Below are positions 27,831 through 41,317 of a stretch of 64,000 nt of DNA, in pieces. The stretch is from Paraescarpia echinospica (taxonomy: Eukaryota; Annelida; Polychaeta; Sabellida; Siboglinidae). Made by a program: the position numbers and the translations under genes. The stretch spans positions 71,478,149 to 71,542,148 of the forward strand of contig CM034533.1 of the NCBI GenBank assembly GCA_020002185.1, in the 5' to 3' direction. Under the pieces are notes generated by a model. It was not told the DNA's origin. It made no database searches and saw nothing but the letters and a program-made list of their open reading frames with translations. Within the stretch, counting starts at the first letter, position 1. Each line of letters opens with the position of its first letter.

Positions 27831-30800
27831 TACTGGACGTTTATACTTACGGTGGAGACGTCCGGATCACTGTAATTTATTTTAGGTAATCATCGTCGGG
27901 AGGAGAGTAAACTCCATTCGCTGTTTATAGCATTTAACTGGCAAATCACACCTACTCCTTCCCATAAAAAGGGTTTTGAGGTTGGGTGGCCGGCTTGCAG
28001 ATTCCTTCTATGGCTTACACGCCGTCTTCAACTGTCAGTAATTTTCAACGGTCGGTTCGGTATACTGATTACCATCATAACGGAAATGACTGTTCTAATA
28101 TTCGGTATAAAATTTCGTGGAAAATTATAACTTATCAGTTAAAAACGTGTATTATTGCTTGTTTGTTTCACACATGAAAGCGTTTGCACCAGTCCTTGAC
28201 AGGTACATTTAAAAGAAACGAGGGAACTATGGAAATCTGCTAGATCAGTTGTATCTTGTCCAAGTAGTTGACTCCGTCGGTCGCAACTCCAGTAAACCCC
28301 AATATAAGTATCAATCCGGCATTCACACGAGCAAGCGGCAGTTAGTCATTTTCTAAGTATTATTTCTACTTCCAGAACAAAACATAATACAATTATAACG
28401 TCAGCTAGCAATGGTCAAACCTCAAATCGCATATTCTGGAATGGCACCAAAATGACTGGATAACGGGTTCAGCTTAACTTCAACATTTCTGCAATACGAT
28501 CTGCCAGCCGAGGTTCCGAAACTGATATAATATAGTCGGCGCCCCGCGGCGCGCGTAGGCGACCTGGGTGTCCTTCCACCCAATCAGTAAGCATAAACGG
28601 CAGACCGTGAAAACACCCTAGAAAGTAAGAGTGATCCAAGATGTGACAGCTAATCCTCGTGAAGATCCGGAGGAGAATAGCACGCTGGGTCACCAATGCC
28701 AGCACACTTCAAGAGTGGACCCAAACTGGATACAGTTAACTGCCTGGCCAACCCGCCACTCCCTTGGGAAGACAACTAACGATGTCGTACACGTTGGCGC
28801 ACATTACACATATCACACAGGAACAATATCAATCAGCTCAGAGAATCTGCCCCACTATCCAACCCATGCAAAACAGACACGAGGACGACCCATCATTTCA
28901 AATATTACCTTTCCCACCACTTTCCAGGAAGAATAAGGAATTACCCAGCGTAAATTGCAAAAAAAATGTGTTTTGCATGATTCCTAGCTTCCAGAATGAT
29001 GTCCTTAACCTCCAATAATGTCCTAAGAAATCTTAACCAATGAAATAATAATAATAATAAACTGTATTTATACACCATCAAATCTGGGACTAATGCCCCG
29101 TTCACGGGTGTTTACAAAATCGGCAAACATCTAAAAAAACATAAAAACGCATTTAAGCGAAATAAATAAGAAAAAAATTATAAAGTTAGGAATCAAAATC
29201 CTAGTATATATATATATATATATATGTATATGTATATATATATATTAGAATTGTGCTTTCTAACTTTAACATAAACCTATGTATAATAAAAGTATGGGTA
29301 AGTGATAAAGCAAATAATTAGCAAAAGTGCTGAACAGCTGGACATACTGGATACAAAATATCAATAAATAAAGAAAAGCTTATATTACATTCAGCACGTT
29401 GATTAGATACTAAAATGTGATTCTAAGATAAATAAAACTAAAATTATTTAAAAGTATATATTATACATTGTCACAAAATCGAGTGTAAGTATTAATAAAT
29501 TAATAAATTGGCGGTACCCGATTTGACATAGCAAGTTATAGGTTCAGGTGCACTAGGATTCGGAGTGAACGAGAGACATAACGTGACATCAGATATGTAT
29601 GTACGAGAAGCCAACTGGCGTTCCCATTTAATACAACATAAACATATGCGGTTCAGTGAAAGTTGGCCAACCGTTACTCTGCTATGACATTATATTTATA
29701 ACACCATACATTGTACTCGACGAGTATGCATCCAAATACGAAATTACATGGGAGACAATTTAAATAGCTGGTCACTTACATGAAGACGGGTATACACCGT
29801 TGTAAAGTCTATGAACTGTAACCAATGAATGTCTCGTGATGTGCGAATGTCAACGTTCGCATCGGTCGCGTTCGGCGAGATGTCAGGACGAAGTCGAAAG
29901 TCGCTCGGCGTTCGGCGAACGAATTCACGTAGATGAAAGCAGGTGACTTGGGCGATCAAGTAGACGGCAGTTTTACCTTGTCGATCCCACGCGAATCACC
30001 AGGCGACAACTCGGAAACGATGTCACGACATCGGCGATGTCAAGAAGGCCTGTCACGGAGTCTGTGATACGACAGCTAGCAGACGAAACGGTGGTGGCCT
30101 CGCATTCGAAGATCACATCAAAACGGAACTACAGTCGGTTATCGCTCAGTCTTCTTCAACGCGTGAGAAGTGCAGCGTCTCACAACTAATCAGTACTGTT
30201 GAAATCGTAGAAGTATTTACTACAGGCGTTGGGCGGACACACGTTTCAGCCCAATTTCTGGAGACGAGAGTGCAACACTTTCTTCTGTTCAAATGTTCGT
30301 CTGGCCTCGAATGGCCCTCCTGCCCTTATATAGCGTGATGGCCGGAAGTTAGTCTGACCAATTACAACACTTAATACAAATTAAAGTCGCTTCAAAAACC
30401 GGCTCCCGAAACCATTCACACTTCGAAGCAATCCATTCAACTTGCTGAGTTTAAAATAAATTTGTGAGCTAAACTTTTGGCTATATAAGTGCTCATTCAA
30501 TCTTTAACTTACGTGAATTACTTACATAATTAATATCACTGGATTCCCTTTATCGAGCGGGATACCACAATATTGATCGTACATTCCAACTCTCATGAAT
30601 TAATCCATAATTTTAATAAAACACGCACTCTATTCATAAGCTAAGTGTGATCCTAGTGTTTTTCACACCTACACTTCTGTAAACAACTTTTATAAGTTCA
30701 TAATATAATCTTCTCATAACCACAACATAAGTACTTTGCAAGGTCACCATATTACCAGTCATGTTAAATAATTTCTACAGGTACCAAATTTGGTATACCT

Positions 30801-31600
30801 AACCGTAGAATTAGTGGTGTACGCTACAAATGAAATTAATTAAATCTCACTCGTCGGCAGTTAAAACGTTACACGCCTTAATCGCCAGAGGGCACCAGCG
30901 TATACCTCCGCGACAATACATACCAGAGTTGGTAGCACCATCCCATCAACCATACCTTGTATACAAAACCACTGTTCTAAAGCCTGATTAAATTCTATAC
31001 AAACCACTTTGTGACATACATATTAAATTATTGCCCGCAACATTGGTTCTGAGATCGATTCGTGACTTAAAGTTTGTTTCTTGTGTTTTGACATCACCAA
31101 ATTTGAGTAAATGCAGCGTGAACTTTGTTCGGTACTTTCAGATGATAATATAATGTCGTAAGACAAAACAGTTCAGAAAAAAATATTTTTTTACTCGCAC
31201 ACATGTATAATGAAAACTTCGTTTATCTGATTTTTACTCAGAATGGGGAACTTAACTACCAAAAATCCTAAGAAATCCCAGCAAATGAGTTTATGATTGC
31301 TGTTAGTCTCCTCTTGTTTCCTTATCTGTCAGCGGTGAGGCTGGCCTCGATACTGATCATCGATTTATGCTTCTTCTTTTTTTCTCCCTAACTTGCACTG
31401 CTGTCTCCACCAACCGTCTCCACTCCACCCTGTCTTTCGCTCTCATTCTCCATTCCTCACCCAAACCCTCCAAGCTTCACTTTAGACAATCGTCCCACCG
31501 CAGTCTAGATCGCGGAGAGCAGTGGCACAGTACTAGAGCGATTATATGGATATTTTGGTAGGCATAATACAACATGCAAATCTATATAATTTTATGTTGT
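27831..31600. other. no gene recognised
   Basis: A/T-rich DNA with (TA)n at 29204-29243, a LINE-like 3' tail with AATAATAATAATAA (29043) and TGTATTTATACACC. A CG-richer stretch at 29820-30350 ends in CTTATATAGCG. No frame with protein character was seen on either strand. Confidence 0.5.
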
Positions 31601-31697
31601 TGCAATTTGTATGAGGTATACCTTTATCTTATCATATAATACTTGGACTTTGTATACAATTGACCGTCGCTGAATGGAATATCATGCATACGCGCCA

Positions 31698-32697
31698 NNN
31701 NNNNNNNNNNNNNNNNNNNNNNNNNNNNNNNNNNNNNNNNNNNNNNNNNNNNNNNNNNNNNNNNNNNNNNNNNNNNNNNNNNNNNNNNNNNNNNNNNNNN
31801 NNNNNNNNNNNNNNNNNNNNNNNNNNNNNNNNNNNNNNNNNNNNNNNNNNNNNNNNNNNNNNNNNNNNNNNNNNNNNNNNNNNNNNNNNNNNNNNNNNNN
31901 NNNNNNNNNNNNNNNNNNNNNNNNNNNNNNNNNNNNNNNNNNNNNNNNNNNNNNNNNNNNNNNNNNNNNNNNNNNNNNNNNNNNNNNNNNNNNNNNNNNN
32001 NNNNNNNNNNNNNNNNNNNNNNNNNNNNNNNNNNNNNNNNNNNNNNNNNNNNNNNNNNNNNNNNNNNNNNNNNNNNNNNNNNNNNNNNNNNNNNNNNNNN
32101 NNNNNNNNNNNNNNNNNNNNNNNNNNNNNNNNNNNNNNNNNNNNNNNNNNNNNNNNNNNNNNNNNNNNNNNNNNNNNNNNNNNNNNNNNNNNNNNNNNNN
32201 NNNNNNNNNNNNNNNNNNNNNNNNNNNNNNNNNNNNNNNNNNNNNNNNNNNNNNNNNNNNNNNNNNNNNNNNNNNNNNNNNNNNNNNNNNNNNNNNNNNN
32301 NNNNNNNNNNNNNNNNNNNNNNNNNNNNNNNNNNNNNNNNNNNNNNNNNNNNNNNNNNNNNNNNNNNNNNNNNNNNNNNNNNNNNNNNNNNNNNNNNNNN
32401 NNNNNNNNNNNNNNNNNNNNNNNNNNNNNNNNNNNNNNNNNNNNNNNNNNNNNNNNNNNNNNNNNNNNNNNNNNNNNNNNNNNNNNNNNNNNNNNNNNNN
32501 NNNNNNNNNNNNNNNNNNNNNNNNNNNNNNNNNNNNNNNNNNNNNNNNNNNNNNNNNNNNNNNNNNNNNNNNNNNNNNNNNNNNNNNNNNNNNNNNNNNN
32601 NNNNNNNNNNNNNNNNNNNNNNNNNNNNNNNNNNNNNNNNNNNNNNNNNNNNNNNNNNNNNNNNNNNNNNNNNNNNNNNNNNNNNNNNNNNNNNNNN
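31698..32697. other. scaffold gap, 1000 N
   Basis: Exactly 1000 undetermined bases, falling in the 3' part of the minus-strand CR1/L2-type LINE. Confidence 0.99.
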
Positions 32698-34234
32698 CAT
32701 TGTGATAGCCGTTTTATACTCAATATAATCAAAACACTTCATAACTTTAAGATCGACAAACAAGTTGTTTGTGTGATCTTGAGCTTTTGCTCCATATATA
32801 ATACGAATCACTCTTTTTTGCAAAATAAATATCGGCCATAAGTTGGAACGATATGTGTTGCCCCAAATCTCAGAGCAGTAGTCAATATACGGTATAAAAA
32901 GTGAAAAGTATAACAAGGATAATGACTTGACATTTAATAAGCTTCGTGCTTTGTAAATTATTGATGTTATTTTTGCTAGTTTAGATTTAACCAATTGAAT
33001 CTGTGTTTTCCAGGATAGCTTCTCATCAATTATTACACCCAGGAATTTTTTTTGGTACACTCTTTCTATGTTTTTATGATTTATGGTTATATTGACGCCT
33101 GGAGCATTTCTCTTTTTTCCAAATATCATGAAACTGGTTTTATCGACATTAAGGGATAGTTTGTTTAATTCGAACCAATATTGTAATTTCACCAACTCCC
33201 GGTTGACTACTGCGCTAAGCATATTTGGATCATCAGCACAATAGAATATGTTGGTGTCATCTGCAAATAAAATGAATTTTAATATATCAGAAACTTTGCA
33301 TAAGTCATTGATATAAATCAATAATAATTTTGGACCAAGTATTGATCCTTGCGGTACTCCACATAATAAGTTTAAAACATTAGATTTTACATTATCAATA
33401 CATACAAATTGTTTCCTCTTTTCAAGGTAACTCTGCTCAACCAATTATTTACAACCCCACGTATACCACACAATTCAATTTTTTTAACAGCAGATTGTGG
33501 TTTACAGTGTCGAAAGCTTTTTTCAAGTCGATAAACACGCCTACTGACGATTTATTCTTATCAATTGCATTTGTTATTTCCTCAGTTAACTCCAATAACG
33601 CCATGGAGGTTGATCTGTTTTTTCGAAAACCATATTGACTTTCATTCAGTATATCATTAAGTTCTATAAAATTATCTAACCTGAGGTCAGAGTTTTTCTA
33701 GAATTTTGGAGAACTGAGGTAATAATGACACAGACCTATAGTTGGAAAACTCCTTTTTATCTCCAGTTTTGAATAATAGAATGATTTTTGCCATTTTCAT
33801 TTTATCCGGAAATATGCCGGATTTAAAAGATCTATTACAGATCTGAGTTAATGGTTTTACAATATGAGAAATAACCTTTTTATGATATACATGTCTATAT
33901 TATCATAATCATTGGAGTATTTCCCTTTAAAATTGTTAACAACACTTAGTACTTCTTGTTCATCCGTAGCACGGAGAAACATAGAGGCTTTCGTTCTGAT
34001 TTGTACTTCCTCGTAATTACTGGTTGCATATAATGGTGTTTTGATTTTTTTGGCAAGCCGTGGTCCAACATTTACGAAGAAATCGTTAAAGCCATTAGCT
34101 ATTTCTGATTTATCAGTAAGGATTTTATTGTCACCGACAAATGAATCTGGAATAGATTTATAGGTGTTTCCCTTTTTGATTATTGAATTTAATACTTTCC
34201 AAGTTCCTTTAATATCATGTTGATTTTTTTGCAA
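32698..34234 (-). pseudogene. CR1/L2-type LINE reverse transcriptase
   Basis: Minus strand from 34234: LNSIIKKGNTYKSIPDSFVG, NGFNDFFVNVGPRLA, then after a frameshift FIDLKKAFDTVNH (motif A, about 33520), GVPQGSILGPKLLLIYINDL (motif B), FILFADDTNIF (motif C, catalytic Asp pair) and KTSFMIFGKK. It continues with VYQKKFLGVIIDEKLSW and PYIDYCSEIWGNTY and enters the scaffold gap. Stops at 34244 and 33857 and a shift near 33700 break it. The endonuclease and ORF1 lie upstream in the correct order. Confidence 0.9.
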
Positions 34235-34243
34235 TAATTTAGA

Positions 34244-35368
34244 TTAGTGATCTTTTTCGGCTTGTCTTAGAATATTAATTAGCTTATTTTTATATATTTT
34301 GTATCTTTTTTCTGTGCTTTTTGATTTACTTGCAAGATATTTTTTGTAGAGATTGTTTTTCTTTTTACATGCATTTACTAATCCTTTTGTAAACCATGGC
34401 TTATATGAGTTGTGAATCTTATTATACACCTTTCTTAACGGACAATGGGTATTGTATAGATCGGAGAAATTTTTAACAAATTCACTATATGCCGTGTTAA
34501 TATCCTCCGGTTGCATAATCAAATCCCAATTACAGTTGGCCAATGCCGTGCTAAATGACTGTATACAATGCTCGTTTCTACACATGACATATTTAAAACT
34601 TTGTCCTTTAGGTCTATCAATGTTACTTCTATTCAATGCGAAAACAGGTAAATGGTCACTAACATCTGTAATTAATAACCCACTGCAAACCTCCTTTGTC
34701 AATTCGTTAGTGAAAATATTATCAATCAAAGTGGCGCTGAATTCAGATATTCTACTTGGCTTTGTAATCAATGGGTATAATCCGTAACTGTACATGATGT
34801 CTAGAAACTGTTTAGTTCCGTAGTGAGTATCATGTTTTAAAAGATCAAGATTATAATCACCACTCCAGTACATAGTCTTATTGGTGTTTCTTGTCTTCTC
34901 AAACATATGCTGTAAAGTTTCATTAAATGTGTCCACATTTGATCCAGGAGTTCTGTATATACATCCTATGATAATATTCTTCCTACTATTTAGTTGTAAT
35001 TCTACTGTGACACATTCCATGATGTTGTCTACTGCCAATGACATACAACTGATTTCCTTAAAGTCAATGCATTTTCTAACGTAAATTACTACACCACCTC
35101 CTTTTTTATTTTTGCGACTGACTTGTACGGATTCAAACCCTTGTAAAATAAAACTGTTTTCATTCCCTTCGTGACTCCACGATTCACTTATCACAACTAC
35201 ATCAAAGGGGTCATGCAATGTATATAAAAAATCTTTGATATTCTGAAAGTTTGCATTGAAGCTTCTTGCGTTAAAGTGTATTATTGATAAATCATTGCTG
35301 TGTTTTGTTTTATGTTCAAATTTAGCTTCTGTATAATACGAACAGTCTACTATTAAGCCGTTGTACAA
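34244..35368 (-). pseudogene. CR1/L2-type LINE endonuclease
   Basis: An open frame of 374 codons: LSIIHFNARSFNANFQNIKD, VVVISESWSHEGNEN (catalytic Glu), KKGGGVVIYVRK, IIGCIYRTPGSNVD, SGDYNLDLLKH (catalytic Asp/Asn), IDNIFTN and TDVSDHLPVFAL (the SDH motif), then a basic linker. These are the apurinic-endonuclease motifs in order. It is the best-preserved segment of this LINE; one stop separates it from the RT. Confidence 0.92.
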
Positions 35369-35509
35369 GTTATTATCTGGATCGATATAGTCGCCATAAT
35401 TATGATGTAAATAGTCGATGTATTCATAACCTTTAAAATCAAACTTGGAAGTTTTATCATAAATGTTAAAAAATTATTCATTTATGTCACTTTCGCCATC
35501 AACCTTCAA

Positions 35510-36223
35510 TCACGTCGACGAGGACTCGACAAGCCGAGCGCAGTCAGTTTCGTCATGCAACACATATGTCTTGGCCACCTCAGGTGACCCCAGTGTTCTT
35601 ATGAATACTTTTCCATTCCTAACCCACGTTGAGGCGATCTTGAGGTTTTTCTTCAACTTCCTGGCTTCCCAGGCGATGCTGTTGTTTTTCTTTGTCAAAT
35701 GTTCGTTGATGTATACATTGCTTTTTCTGAGTTTGTAGGCATTGCGCAGCACCAGTGTTTTTGTTTTTTGATTCACAAATCTCACAATGATGTCTGGCTT
35801 GACATTTCGTTGGTTTCGTTGATTTCCATTTGTGATAGATCGTTTGCGCAACGTATGGCATGCTGAGATGTCTGATTTCTCGATGGTCAGTTGCAGTTTG
35901 TTGGCGAAGAACTGGATCATGCTGTCTTCCAGACTGTCTTGCACGCCGTCATCGTCTCGTCGTTTTTTGCCTGGCGGAGTTGCTGCCGAACTGTAGGATG
36001 GTTGCTTTGTTTCCAGACCGGAGATGACGATATTTTCTAGTCTGGAATATTGATCCATATCGTTTAGGCGTGACTCTAGCTCTTTAATTTGTTTGTCCTT
36101 TTCTGCATTTTCACTTTCTAGTTTTTTTAACGCTTTCAGTAACGATGTTATCTCTTGTTGTATGGGCAACAGTTCATCCAGTTTATCACTTATGAACGAT
36201 ATTGCTTGTTTCAATTCCGCCAT
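35510..36223 (-). CDS. LINE ORF1 protein: coiled coil plus RRM-like nucleic-acid-binding domain
   Basis: An intact 237-residue protein from ATG 36223. Residues 1-60 form a heptad-type coiled coil (LLKALKKLESENAEKDKQIK). After LENIVISGLE come a basic PPGKKRRDD patch and a DIIVRFVNQKTKTLVLRNAY strand-helix unit with VYINEHLTKKN, the RRM/CTD pattern of L1- and L2-type ORF1 chaperones. It would trimerise and coat LINE RNA. It precedes the endonuclease by about 140 bp on the same strand, so this LINE was close to full length. The start is followed upstream by a CG-rich 5' region (36230-36440). Confidence 0.88.
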   Translation of the reverse strand: MAELKQAISFISDKLDELLPIQQEITSLLKALKKLESENAEKDKQIKELESRLNDMDQYSRLENIVISGLETKQPSYSSAATPPGKKRRDDDGVQDSLEDSMIQFFANKLQLTIEKSDISACHTLRKRSITNGNQRNQRNVKPDIIVRFVNQKTKTLVLRNAYKLRKSNVYINEHLTKKNNSIAWEARKLKKNLKIASTWVRNGKVFIRTLGSPEVAKTYVLHDETDCARLVESSST

Positions 36224-36443
36224 GTCATCATGTTGGTCTGTGCTGGATGAGGCTCGTGTTTTCCCCTTCGTTGCACGGCAAAAAACAAACTGTCACAACG
36301 AAATGGTCACTACAAATAGGTAAACGTGATTGCTGTCAGTGACAGTGTCAAGTCTGTGAGTGAGAGTAAACACAGGATTGCGAAGTCGTGGTGCTGTCCA
36401 CAGAGCCGCTACTGCTGACCACCCCACACCTCCACAAACACCT

Positions 36444-36664
36444 TATATAGACCGTCTATATAGATAACATCCCAAACCTTGTTTGACCAGTTTTTATTAC
36501 GTTTACGGGGCAACGACAGATTTTGCCCGTAACGCGTTGCTTTTACGTTATTCGATGCACAATTGTCACCTCGACAATTCTATAAACAACATGGCGAACC
36601 TCTCGCTTTTTCCTCATTCGCCAGGAGGCGCCCTAACTTTCTAGCATGCCAAATGGCGCGCACA
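36444..36664 (-). repeat. BEL 3' LTR
   Basis: About 221 bp, near-identical to 47667-47887; begins TGTGCGCGCCATTTGG on the minus strand. It contains TATATAGAC and a Cys-rich-free, gene-free body. Confidence 0.93.
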
Positions 36665-37043
36665 TACTCCCCCCATGGAGAGTCCAAAAACGAAACATTC
36701 AGTCAAACTCTAAAGCGCCATAACAATTAGGAGCATTAATTAAATTAATCACTAGAAAGTCCACCTTTCTGTTCATGATTGAATCCAAGGACGCAACGTT
36801 CAATAATCACACGACAATGAATGTCTAGGTTCATCAACAGATACAAATGAATTACACAGTAAACATTCCCACTTGAAAGGAAACAAGCACCGCAGAACAG
36901 TTGCTGCTTTACAAATTGACTTAGATAATTCCAATAGTGCAATTATGAGTCCATTCACCGTTTTACTGACACTTGAACACACACACACCCACAGCACACA
37001 TCGTTGTGCATACTCAATACATTGAGTCTTGATACACAATGTG

Positions 37044-38033
37044 CTAACCCTCCGAGTCATCTTCTGCAGAATATCCACCACTGCTTTCATCAAGAAGACA
37101 CAGCTTCTGAAATGGCCGCATGAAATACGAGCTTCTGGTCTTCACCTCTACTGTTCGTACGCAACCATCACGACCGGGGAATGTCCTGGTGATTTTACCC
37201 AACGGCCAATTTCCTCTGGAGACGTCGTCATCCGCTACAAGAACGAGATCGCCAACTGCTGCGTTACGAGTTTTCTGATGCCACTTGCTCCTCTCCTGTA
37301 GAGCAGGAAGATACTCCTTTAGCCATCGCTTCCAGAAGTGGTTCGCCAGAATTTGTACTTGTCTCCATCTCTTCCTGTGGTACTGGTCGGTGTCAAAGAA
37401 GACTCCAGGAGGCAACGACAACGGTCCCCGTTGGAGCAGGAAATGATTAGGGGTTAGCACTTCATCATCATTTGGGTCATCACTGCTCTTACACAGGGGA
37501 CGACTGTTTAGGACTTTCTCTACCTCAACGAGTGAGGTGACTAGTACGTCTTCACTGGCAAGGCATCCTCCGAGAACGGCCTTCAAGGCGAGTTTCACCG
37601 ACTTTACAAGGCGTTCCCAAACACCCGATATATGGGGAGCACCTGGCGGCTGGAAATGCCAGTGAATCCCCTTCTGGTGGAGTTCTCGTTTGATCTGCTC
37701 TTGATTCCACTCAGAAATGGCTTGTTTTAATTCCCGCTCTCCTTCAACAAAGTTAGTGCCATTGTCGGACCAAACGTCCCGTGGATGTCCTCTGCGACCA
37801 ATAAAGCGACGAAGGGCATTGATGAACAAGTTTGTGTCCAATGACTCGGCGACTTCGATATGTATTGCCCTTACGTTCATGCAGGTAAACAAAGCGCCCC
37901 ATCGTTTTACAATGGATCGTCCTCTTTTGATCAACATAGGTCCGAAGTAGTCCACCCAGGATCTTGTGAAGGGGGGCTCATAAGGAGTGACTCTCATCCC
38001 AGGTAGGTCAGCCATCCTTTGCGTCATCTGCAT
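37044..38033 (-). pseudogene. BEL/Pao integrase
   Basis: Minus-strand frame of 329 codons: PFTRSWVDYFGPMLIKRG (first catalytic Asp), VKRWGALFTCMNVRAIHIEV, RDVWSDNGTNFVEGER (second Asp), HWHFQPPGAPHISGVWERLV (catalytic Glu), LNSRPL, DEVLTPNHFLL and a C-terminal VGDLVLVADDD plus W-P-L-G-K-I. This is the complete BEL-type integrase core and C-terminal domain. The preceding zinc-binding part lies at 38040-38200 (HHVATLLITHFHQASAHAG then CIGC) with a stop between. The LINE insertion cuts the polyprotein upstream, so it is not expressed as part of pol. Confidence 0.92.
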
Positions 38034-38405
38034 AGCGTGGCGCTTCCGACATCCAATGCAGGACCGGAGAGCACGACGAACTGTAGATCTCGCCTTCGGG
38101 GTTCAGAACTGTTCTCGCAGTCTAGCAAGAACATGTTCCTGACCAGCGTGGGCTGACGCTTGGTGAAAGTGTGTTATCAGTAAGGTCGCCACGTGATGAC
38201 TCTTCGGGATGATCATCGGGTACTTCGAATCAAAGGAGAGCGGTGCCGCTGAAATCCATCCCCAAGACTGGGTTCAGTTTCTTTAAGGAGCTCGACGTCT
38301 TGACCCTGCTCAACTTTAACAAGATTTAACAAGATTTAACAAGATTGCCATCCAGAGAATTAACTCTAGATGGCAGGTGGACAAGGAAGCCCTTTGGCTT
38401 ATCGA
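38034..38405 (-). pseudogene. BEL pol remnant: integrase zinc-binding region
   Basis: On the minus strand a His-His-Cys-Cys pattern (HHVATLLITHFHQASAHAG, CIGCRKRHA) is seen at about 38200-38040, interrupted by a stop near 38105. A 10-bp triplication (TTTAACAAGA) lies at 38318-38347. The BEL sequence ends near 38405, where the LINE starts. Confidence 0.7.
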
Positions 38406-38464
38406 GAGTCCAACCCTTTTATCTACATATATCCAGCCCTTCTGAGGTATGTGTCGATTTTATT

Positions 38465-41317
38465 TTAAAACATATTCACACTACTAGCACCCACACAATC
38501 ATCAAATAATCTGTTCCATTCATTCACAGTCCTTTGTGAAAATGAGAACTTTCTCACGTCTAATCTACACTGCTCCTTTACTAATGTAACTTCATGTCCT
38601 CTAGTCTTTCTATCTTTCTTAACTGAAAAAAACATATTTCTATCAATATTTTCATAACCATTCAATATTTTAAACACTTCTATCTGATCTCCTCTCAATC
38701 TCCTGGTCTCTAGTGTTGTTAAACCACATTCTTTTAGGCGTTTTTCATAACTAAGATCCCTCAGTTTTGGTATCATTTAGTCGCTCTCCTCTGTACTCTT
38801 TCTAGCATATCTATGTCCTTCTTGCGGTATGGCCTCCACGCTTATATACAATATTCTAAATGAGGCCTAACTATTGTTTTGTACAGCGGTATTATTAGTT
38901 CTTTTTCTTTATATGCTATATTTCGCCTAATCAATCCAAGGATTTGATTTCCCTTTGAAGCTGCAATTCCACACTGCTCTGAAACCTTCATGTCAGCACT
39001 AATTGTCAGCCCTAAGTCTTTTCTTTTACAGTAGTACTTAGTACAGTTCCCCCCATTGTATATTCTACATATTCGTTCCCATGTCCTGTGTGAAGGCATT
39101 TACATTTCCCAAAATTGAACACCATTTGCCACTTTTCAGACCATTTGATCAACCTGTCAAGATCATCTTGTAAATGCTGTCTATCTCCATCACTTTTAAT
39201 CCTTCTAAACACTTTTGTATCATCCGCAAATTTCAACACCTTGCTTGTTATTTCATCATCCAAATCGTTGATATATATTAAGAATAATGTAGGTCCTAGT
39301 ACTGATCCCTGTGGTACCCCACTCAATACCGATTTCCAGTTTGAAGCCTCCCCATCAACTACTACACGTTGTCTTCTGTCAATCAGCCATTTTTCTATCC
39401 AGTTTATTATACCATTTCTATGCCATGGGCCTTTAGTTTAAGCAGTAATCTTTGATGTGGTACTTTGTCGAAAGCTTTTTGAAAATCTAAGTAGATGATA
39501 TCTACTGGTGATCCCTCATCTACCCACTTAGTGATGTCTTCCAAAAAACATAACATATTTGTTAAGCATGACCTCGCTTTTAGAAACCCATGTTGAGATG
39601 GGTTTATCAAGTTATGTTTAACAAGAAAATCCACCATGTGATCTTTAATTAGTCTTTCTAATAATTTACAAATCACCGATGTTAAACTAACTGGTCTATA
39701 ATTATTTGACTTGTTTCTCGAACCTTTTTTAAATAACGGTATAATGTTTGCTTCTTTCCATTCTAAAGGAACCACTCCCTCTTCTAATGACAAGTTGAAA
39801 ACTGTTGCAAGCGGTATGCTAATTTGTTCTACAATTTCCAATAGTAGTTTTGGTGGAATACCATCCACTCCAGGTGATTTATTTTCCTTCATAGCCCTAA
39901 TTTTCTTAGCTACCATTTATGGGGTTACAATTAACTGTCTTAAATAGTCTGATTCTGCCCCCTTGAACTTAGCCTCTGGTACTGGCAGTGAACTAGTATC
40001 TTCTCTGGTAAACACAGAACTAAAATACTCATTTAGTTCTTCCATTAAGAATCCTTCTGATATTATATTTCCAGCACTATCTTCTAGAGGACCGACCATA
40101 TCCTGAACTTTCTGTTTGCTTCGAACATACGCATAAAAACTCTTGCTGTCATGTTTTATATTACAAGCTAATTTATGTTCATAGCTTCTCTTTGAATTTC
40201 TAATTTCAACTGTAGCATAATTTAGTGCTTCTTTATAACTGTTGTAGTCTTCATCATTTCCAGTACATCTATATGACTTCCACATCATTTGTTTATACTT
40301 AATTTTTCTAATGGCTTCTTTCGATAAGTATTTCTTTCTGGTCCGTTTCCCTTGTTTTTTGAAGGGAACAAATTTATCTACGATGCACTATATTTCATTC
40401 TTTAAGATATTCCAGCATTCTGTTGCTGTCTTATTCTTCAGTGTATTATTCCAGTCTATCTTTGCTAAATATTTCCTCATTTCCTTATATCTTCGTTTGT
40501 GGAAATTTCTCCTGAACTGCTTTTTATTATTTATTTCTGATTTTACTTTTATGGTAAAATGTATCTGGTTGTGATCACTACTTCCCAGAGGCTCACATAA
40601 TTTAACATTGTCAACTAATTCATTCTGTGAGGACAAAACTAAGTCTAACACATTCTCTCCCCTGGTTGGTTCTAGCACATGTTGAGAAAGGAAACTATCT
40701 TGTACTAAAACTAAAAACTTGTGGTCCTCACTACCCATACTCTGTAGAGATTTCCATTTTATATGCCCATGGTTAAAATCCCCCATAATAACACAGTCCC
40801 GTTTGCTCACTTCCCTTATAGCGTTTTGTATTTTTTCATTCTCTTCTATGCTTATGTTTGGACTTCGATAAACTAATCCAACCGTTAACGTTGAGTTTCC
40901 TGTAACTATGTTACACCAAACAGCTTCTTCGCAATCTGCTTCTCTGTCTAATTTTATTTCATAAGCCTGGATAGATTCTTTAATATATAAAATAACTCCA
41001 CCTCCCCTTCTTCCTATTCTATCTTTCCTAAACATTACATATCCTGTCAGTCCCAATTCGGCATCTGATATATCGGTGGTTGCCCATGATTCGGTTATAC
41101 CTATTATGTGAGGGTCAATATCTTCTACCATAATGTTTAGTTCATTTCTTTTGTTTACTATACTCCTTGCATTTAAACAAACACATTTATACCCAACTTC
41201 AGAACAGTTTTCCAGACTGTTCTTTGCTGAATTATTTTTGCTGCCTTTATGTATGTCTCCAGTTTCAGGCTTCTCTGCGAGTCCCCCCTGCGAATTTAGT
41301 TTAAATAGATGCAACAT
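38465..41317 (-). pseudogene. CR1-like LINE copy B, ORF2 (endonuclease and reverse transcriptase)
   Basis: From 41317: MLHLFKLNSQGGLAEKP, CLNARSIVNKRNELNIMVED, ITESWATTDISDAELG, GRRGGGVILYIKES, MGDFNHGHIKWKS and SSDHNQIHFTIKV form the endonuclease. A stop at 40388 follows. In the same frame SPGVDGIPPKLLLEIVEQIS, FKKGSRNKSNNYRPVSLTSV and IYLDFQKAFDKVPHQRLLLK (motif A) follow, and after frameshifts SGVPQGSVLGPTLFLIYIND (motif B), LKFADDTKVFRR (motif C) and a C-terminal tail RLKECGLTTLETRRLRGD with FSFSQRTVNEWNRL. All catalytic motifs are visible, but at least two stops and two shifts inactivate it. Confidence 0.92.
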